The notes beneath the pieces were generated by a model. The model saw only the letters and a list, made by a program, of their open reading frames with translations. It was not told the DNA's origin and searched no databases. Below, in pieces: positions 59,540 to 64,000 of a stretch of 64,000 bases of DNA. The number at the start of each line of letters is the position of its first letter. The stretch's first letter is position 1. This DNA is from Owenia fusiformis (Eukaryota > Annelida > Polychaeta > Sabellida > Oweniidae), in NCBI GenBank assembly GCA_903813345.2, contig CAIIXF020000001.1, positions 41,385,366-41,449,365 on the forward strand, written 5' to 3'. The position numbers and the translations under genes are program-made.

Positions 59540-60475
59540 AACCGACTGTCTCCCGTACCGACAATTGTTGGTACGGGAGACTGCCCAGTGAGTATTTGCT
59601 CCTGTACCGACAATTGTCGGTACTTGAGACTGCCCAGTGATTATTTGCTTGGGTACCGACAATTGTCGTCACTCTATCGTCTCCTAGTAGGGCAAGATAG
59701 AGGACCGACATTTTCAAAAGAGGTGGCTGGCTGGCTTACTACATGTAATTCTTGATTTCCTGATGTTTTTGCGATTTACACAATACACAGATACTAATAT
59801 TAAATACATTCTGTTTATGAAATGAATTGTCTCTAATAAAACTGCACTGAACTGTGATATTTGGAAAATATTGAGTGCAACATTGTTTTAGATTATTTTT
59901 CTTGTTGGTTGTGTCAATTAAGGTTATTTTCCTGCTAATTATCCAGTCACGACTGCCACCTGTTGTTTTTTTAAAATAAAACCTATAAGAAGTTAAATAT
60001 GAATATAAACTTACAAACTTTCTTGTCATGAGTTATTGTTGCCTGTTGATTGGTGATATGTAGGGTCGGGTTGTGAAACTGCTCGTGTTTTACATTTACT
60101 TTGAATAATAAAATAAATAAAAACACAATTAGAAATAATGTATACCAGTAGATTTTATTCTTCATTTGTTCCATTAATTCATCCACATTACTCAGGAAAA
60201 TACACAGTTTTAAATTCACGATTTTACATTCAGGCAAATAAAGGTGAAATCACAATGCTTGCGAATTTAGCATGTTTTACAGTATTTAGCAGACCCACAG
60301 ACTTTTGGTCGGTTCTCTATTAGATCCTATTAGGAGTGGCTTCAGTGTCGACATTTGGTTCTCTAGCGTTTCCTACTAGGAGGGGCTGAAGTGCCGACAA
60401 TCTATTTGTCGGTCCTCTAGCGTGTCAACACAGCAAAGTCTCCCGTACCGACAATTGTCGGTACTGTAGCCTTTT
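59540..60475. mobile_element. Cluster of CCGACAATTGTCGG palindromes, possibly a foldback element
   Basis: GTACCGACAATTGTCGGTAC or close variants at about 59556, 59615, 59655 and 60446; both outer copies sit in TCTCCCGTACCGACAATTG. Inner copies of 'cctctagcg' and 'taggagg' form further inverse pairs (59690, 60310-60420). The 60.0-60.3 kb centre is unremarkable AT-rich DNA. Confidence 0.6.
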
Positions 60476-60481
60476 CGTAAA

Positions 60482-60870
60482 TTAAATGTTTGGAACTACT
60501 TTGAATTTAAAAAATAAGAAATCATATGACTATATTGCAACAGTATATGAAAAAATGGAAACATATGTACAAGTCCTAGCTTTTGTATATTTCAGAATCC
60601 GATAATTCTGTATAATGTGCAGCTAAGCTGTGACCTTTTGTAATTTAGAGAGTTTCAGCTAGACTATATCCTTTAGTCTGAAATTTTGGTAAATTTTTTT
60701 GAAATTTGGAATGAAAATATTCAGACTGATTTCTCAGGATATTCAGTCTATTGGATATAGACTAGAGTTCCAGCCATGTTAAATAACATGGCAGAGAAGC
60801 ATCAAAATATAAGAGGGCACAGATATGATAGCTTACTACAAAAGAAACTAAAATATACAAAAGGCAGGGA
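60482..60870. mobile_element. Third copy of the 49.8-kb MITE family, with a nested hairpin
   Basis: Starts AAATGTTTGGAACTACTTTG like the 49.8-kb copy and shares 'aacatggcagagaagcatc'. Between 60660 and 60775 a small palindrome (CTAGACTATATCC / GGATATAGACTAG) interrupts it. The right arm is missing. Confidence 0.65.
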
Positions 60871-61195
60871 TTATATTGACAAATATAAATGCTGTAGGGC
60901 TAGGCATCCCATACGGCTGTAGGGAGTGGTTCAAAAGTTTTTGGCCCTTAAGTATTTATTACTCAATATAATCTTAGGTCTATATTACTATTCAAACATA
61001 AAAACTCACCAAAATGATCACTTCATGTTGCTACTTCCCACCCCCGGAGAACGGACAAAATGGATGTAGGCGATTTATGCAAGAAAATTCAACAAATCAG
61101 GAAAATTCATTTAATAGAAACTTTACAACTGAAGTAGGGTTACTTCCTGCGAAAGCTATTTGGATTTTGATATAATAGCTTTCCCACGGAGCATT

Positions 61196-61682
61196 TGGAC
61201 AGCTCAGTGATCGTGACCTTTGAAATCGAATTAAGTAGATCCGCGGCTTACTTTTGGTCTCTAACTGTGTCTTACATCAGTATCATCAATCCGTGTAAGT
61301 ATTGGAGCGCTGGAGTACTTCTTTTTCGATCAAGACTTGTAATTGTTAGGTCGAGTGAATCGTTTTACTGCCAAATTCCAATATGGCGGTTTCTGCTCGG
61401 ACATTTTCGTAAATCTCCGGAGGTTGTCCGAACCTAACTAATTCTCAAAATTCATTTCGTTCGTTGCGTATCTCGCACCTAGCAGTCCGCCATATTGGAA
61501 ATAGGTCTGTAAAACTTTAACTCGATGAACAATTTACAAGTCTTGATCGAAAAAGAAGTACTCCAGCGCTCCAATACTTACACGGATTGATGATACTGAT
61601 GTAAGACACAGTTAGAGACCAAAAGTAAGCCGCGGATCGACTTAATTCAGTTTCAAAGGTCACTATTGATCAGCTGTTCACT
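61196..61682. mobile_element. ~485-bp foldback element
   Basis: The left half (GACAGCTCAGTGATCGTGACC ... through CCGTGTAAGTATTGGAGCGC) pairs with the right half over about 180 bp; GAGTACTTCTTTTTCGATCA is a well-conserved block. The centre is near 61440. A ~90-bp sequence (TATTTATTACT...AACATAAAAACTCACC) occurs on both sides at about 60950-61013 and 61818-61882 as direct repeats. Confidence 0.75.
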
Positions 61683-62059
61683 TCTCCGTTTGAGAGCCAT
61701 AAGTTTCAAAATCTAACATGGCTCTCGAAGTGAGTAAAAGTAGGGATGTTTTTGTGCACCGACACGACCAAAGGGAGTGATTCGGAAGCTTTTGTGCAGT
61801 GTCCCTAGCCCTAAAGTATTTATTACTAGATAATATACCTGACCTAAGCTCTATATTATGATTCAAACATAAAAACTCACCAAAAGGATAGGTATCGATA
61901 TGGTGAACTAAATTCAACAATGTTTTTCTCTTAAACCAATTATTGAAAACATTCTGTAAAAAACATGGTCCATTTTGTAATGTTGACTGATTGGCAACAA
62001 TTTAATGCAAAAATTATTTATATGTATTTTATATAACTGTTTTTGTTAACATTTTTAGC

Positions 62060-64000
62060 TCACATGGTGAGCTTTTGCAATCACTCACTTGTCCGTCTGT
62101 CCGTCCGTCTGTACGTCCGTCTGTCCGTCAACAATAGTGGCACGTTTTAAAACCTCTGTCGATAGGATTCCTGTTTTAAGTTATTTCTGTTCAACATCAA
62201 TACAGAAAACCCCCCTATGACTCCTGGTTCAAAAGCTCGCCTATTTTCAAAATGGCCGTCACTTTTGTCTCGCGAAATTCACTTTTAGCCCATTTCCTAG
62301 CTAACCTCTGTCGATAGGAATCCTGTTTTAAGTTATTTCTGTTCAACATCAATACAGAAAACCTCCCTATGACTCCTGGTTCAAAAGCTCGCCTATTTTC
62401 AAAATGGCCGTCACTTTTGTCTCGCGAAATTCACTTTTGGCCCATTTCCTAGCTTTACAAATAATTTCAGGTGTCCTACATTGTAAAAATCCATGTCAAT
62501 GTAAAGATTAGATATATGAAATAATTTTGTTACAAAAAATCAGCGAAAAATTGTATCCATTTTTTTATTTTCAGCCATTTTAGTTAACATTGATTTGTCT
62601 ATCTGACTCGCGAAATCCACTTTCTGTCAATAACAGTAGCACGTTTTAAAACCTCTGTCGATAGGATTCCTGTTTTAAGTTATTTCTGTTCAACATGAAT
62701 TCAGAAAACTCCCCTATGACTCCTGGTTCAAAAGCTCGCCTATTTTCAAAATGGCCGCCATTTTTGTCTCGCGAAATTCACTTTTGACTCATTTCCTAGC
62801 TTTACAAATAATTTCAAGTGTCCTACATTGTTGAAATCCATTACAAAGTAAAGAGTAGATGTATGAAATAATTTTGTTACGAAAAATCAGCGAAAAATTA
62901 TATCCATTTATTTATTTTCAGCCATTTTAGTTAACATTGATTTGTCCATCTGTCTCACAAAATTCACTTTTGGACCATTTACCTTAAACCCTCTGTCGAT
63001 AGGATTCCCATTTTAAGTTATTTTTGTTTAACATCAATACAAAAAACTCTCCTATGACTCTTGGTTCAAAAGCTCGGCTATTTTTTCAAAATAGCCGTCA
63101 CTTTTGTCTCGCGAAATTCACTTTTGACCCATTTCCTAGCTTTACAAATAATTTCAGGTGTCCTACATTGTAAAAATCCATGTCAATGTAAAGGGTAGAT
63201 ATATGAAATAAGTTTGTTACAAAAAATCAGCGAAAAATTGTATCCATTTTTTTATTTTCAGCCATTTTAGTTAACATTGATTTGTCTATCTGACTCGCGA
63301 AATCCACTTTCTGTGGCACGTTTTAAAACCTCTGTCGATAGGATTCCTGTTTTAAGTTATTTCTGTTTAACATCAATTCAGAAAACTCCCCTATGACTCC
63401 TGGTTCAAAAGCTCGCCTATTTTCAATATGGCCGCCATTTTTGTCTCGCGAAATTCACTTTTGACCCATTTCCTAGCTTTACAAATAATTTCAAGTGTCC
63501 TACATTGTAAAAATCCATGTCAATGTAAAGAGTAGATGTATGAAATAATTTTGTTACGAAAAATCAGCGAAAAATTATATCAATTTATTTATTTTCAGCC
63601 ATTTTAGTTAACATTGATTTGTCCATCTGTCTCGCAAAATCCACTTTTGGACCATTTACCTTAAACCCTCTGTCGATAGGATTCCCATTTTAAGTTAATT
63701 TTGTTCAACATCAATACAAAAAACTCTCCTATGACTCTTGGTTCAAAAGCTCGCCTATTTTCAAAATGGTTGCCATTCTTGTTTCGCGAAATTCACTTTT
63801 TGCCCATTTCCTAGTTTTGCATTTTAGCTTTAATTTCAGCTGTCCTGCATTGTAAAAAGCCATGTCACTGTTAAAGGTAGTTGTATGAAATAATTTTGTT
63901 ACAAAAAATCAGCAAAATATTATATCCGTTTTTTTTATTTTCAGCCATTTTAGTTAACATTGATTTGTCCATCTGTCTCGCGAAATCCTCTTTTGGACCA
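62060..64000. repeat. Tandem array, ~338-bp unit with ~676-bp higher-order period; runs off the window
   Basis: It starts with TTAGCTCACATGGTGAGC (a hairpin) and a GTCCGTCCGTCTGTC run (62075-62130). The phrase CTGTCGATAGGATTCC then recurs near 62157, 62310, 62656, 62995, 63332 and 63670. Alternate units share 'gactcgcgaaatccactttctgt' or 'accatttaccttaaacc', giving a two-unit higher-order period. Non-coding. Confidence 0.9.

Noticed and set aside
1-64000. tRNA or rRNA genes
   Set aside because: No cloverleaf with a GGTTCRANNCC T-arm and matching acceptor stem, and no rRNA core sequence, was noticed by eye; a tRNAscan run would be decisive.

Overview
This is nuclear DNA of an animal. Coding exons are short and separated by long, AT-rich, repeat-filled introns with GT...AG borders. 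The two recognisable host genes are orthologues of metazoan SMNDC1 (SPF30) and RAB32. The intervening DNA is full of TA-flanked miniature inverted-repeat elements, foldbacks, tandem-repeat-bearing elements with GGAC-rich ends, a 5'-truncated LINE and a full-length LTR retrotransposon. This looks like a marine invertebrate genome (mollusc, hemichordate, echinoderm, amphioxus or similar). I cannot fix the phylum from sequence alone.

Layout. 1-15.3 kb: no gene recognised; several inverted-repeat elements, a ~105-bp tandem array (9.15-9.92 kb) and a nested pair of elements (13.57-15.13 kb). 15.37-29.91 kb (+): SMNDC1 in seven coding exons. Its 9.2-kb first intron holds two MITEs and an intact 7.1-kb GMR1-like Ty3/gypsy retrotransposon (16975-24069); its last intron holds a truncated LINE (28130-29475, minus). 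32.4-36.1 kb (+): a three-exon gene for a secreted 252-aa protein of unknown family, whose second intron is a tandem-repeat element. 39.44-50.37 kb (-): RAB32 in five recognised exons; the exon carrying its start codon was not found. Its introns hold a ~145-bp tandem array (40.1-41.8 kb), another repeat (46.6-47.6 kb) and a duplicated splice-donor region. 50.60-55.22 kb: a 4.6-kb element with ~245-bp terminal inverted repeats starting CACTGTT, a 5-bp target duplication and an A/C-rich satellite core. 56.4-59.5 kb: two ~515-bp direct repeats that both stop at a potential splice donor, enclosing an inverted-repeat element filled with a CGGTCATGAC satellite. 59.5-64 kb: palindrome cluster, MITEs, and a 338-bp tandem array running off the window end.

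How it works together. SMNDC1 is a Tudor-domain splicing factor, RAB32 is a small GTPase of lysosome-related organelle traffic, and the third gene encodes a probable secreted protein; nothing links them in one pathway. The most notable content is mobile: the retrotransposon places integrase before reverse transcriptase although its domains are Ty3/gypsy type, its Gag looks like the source of the vertebrate SCAN domain, and the 4.6-kb element has Transib/RAG-like end features but no transposase.
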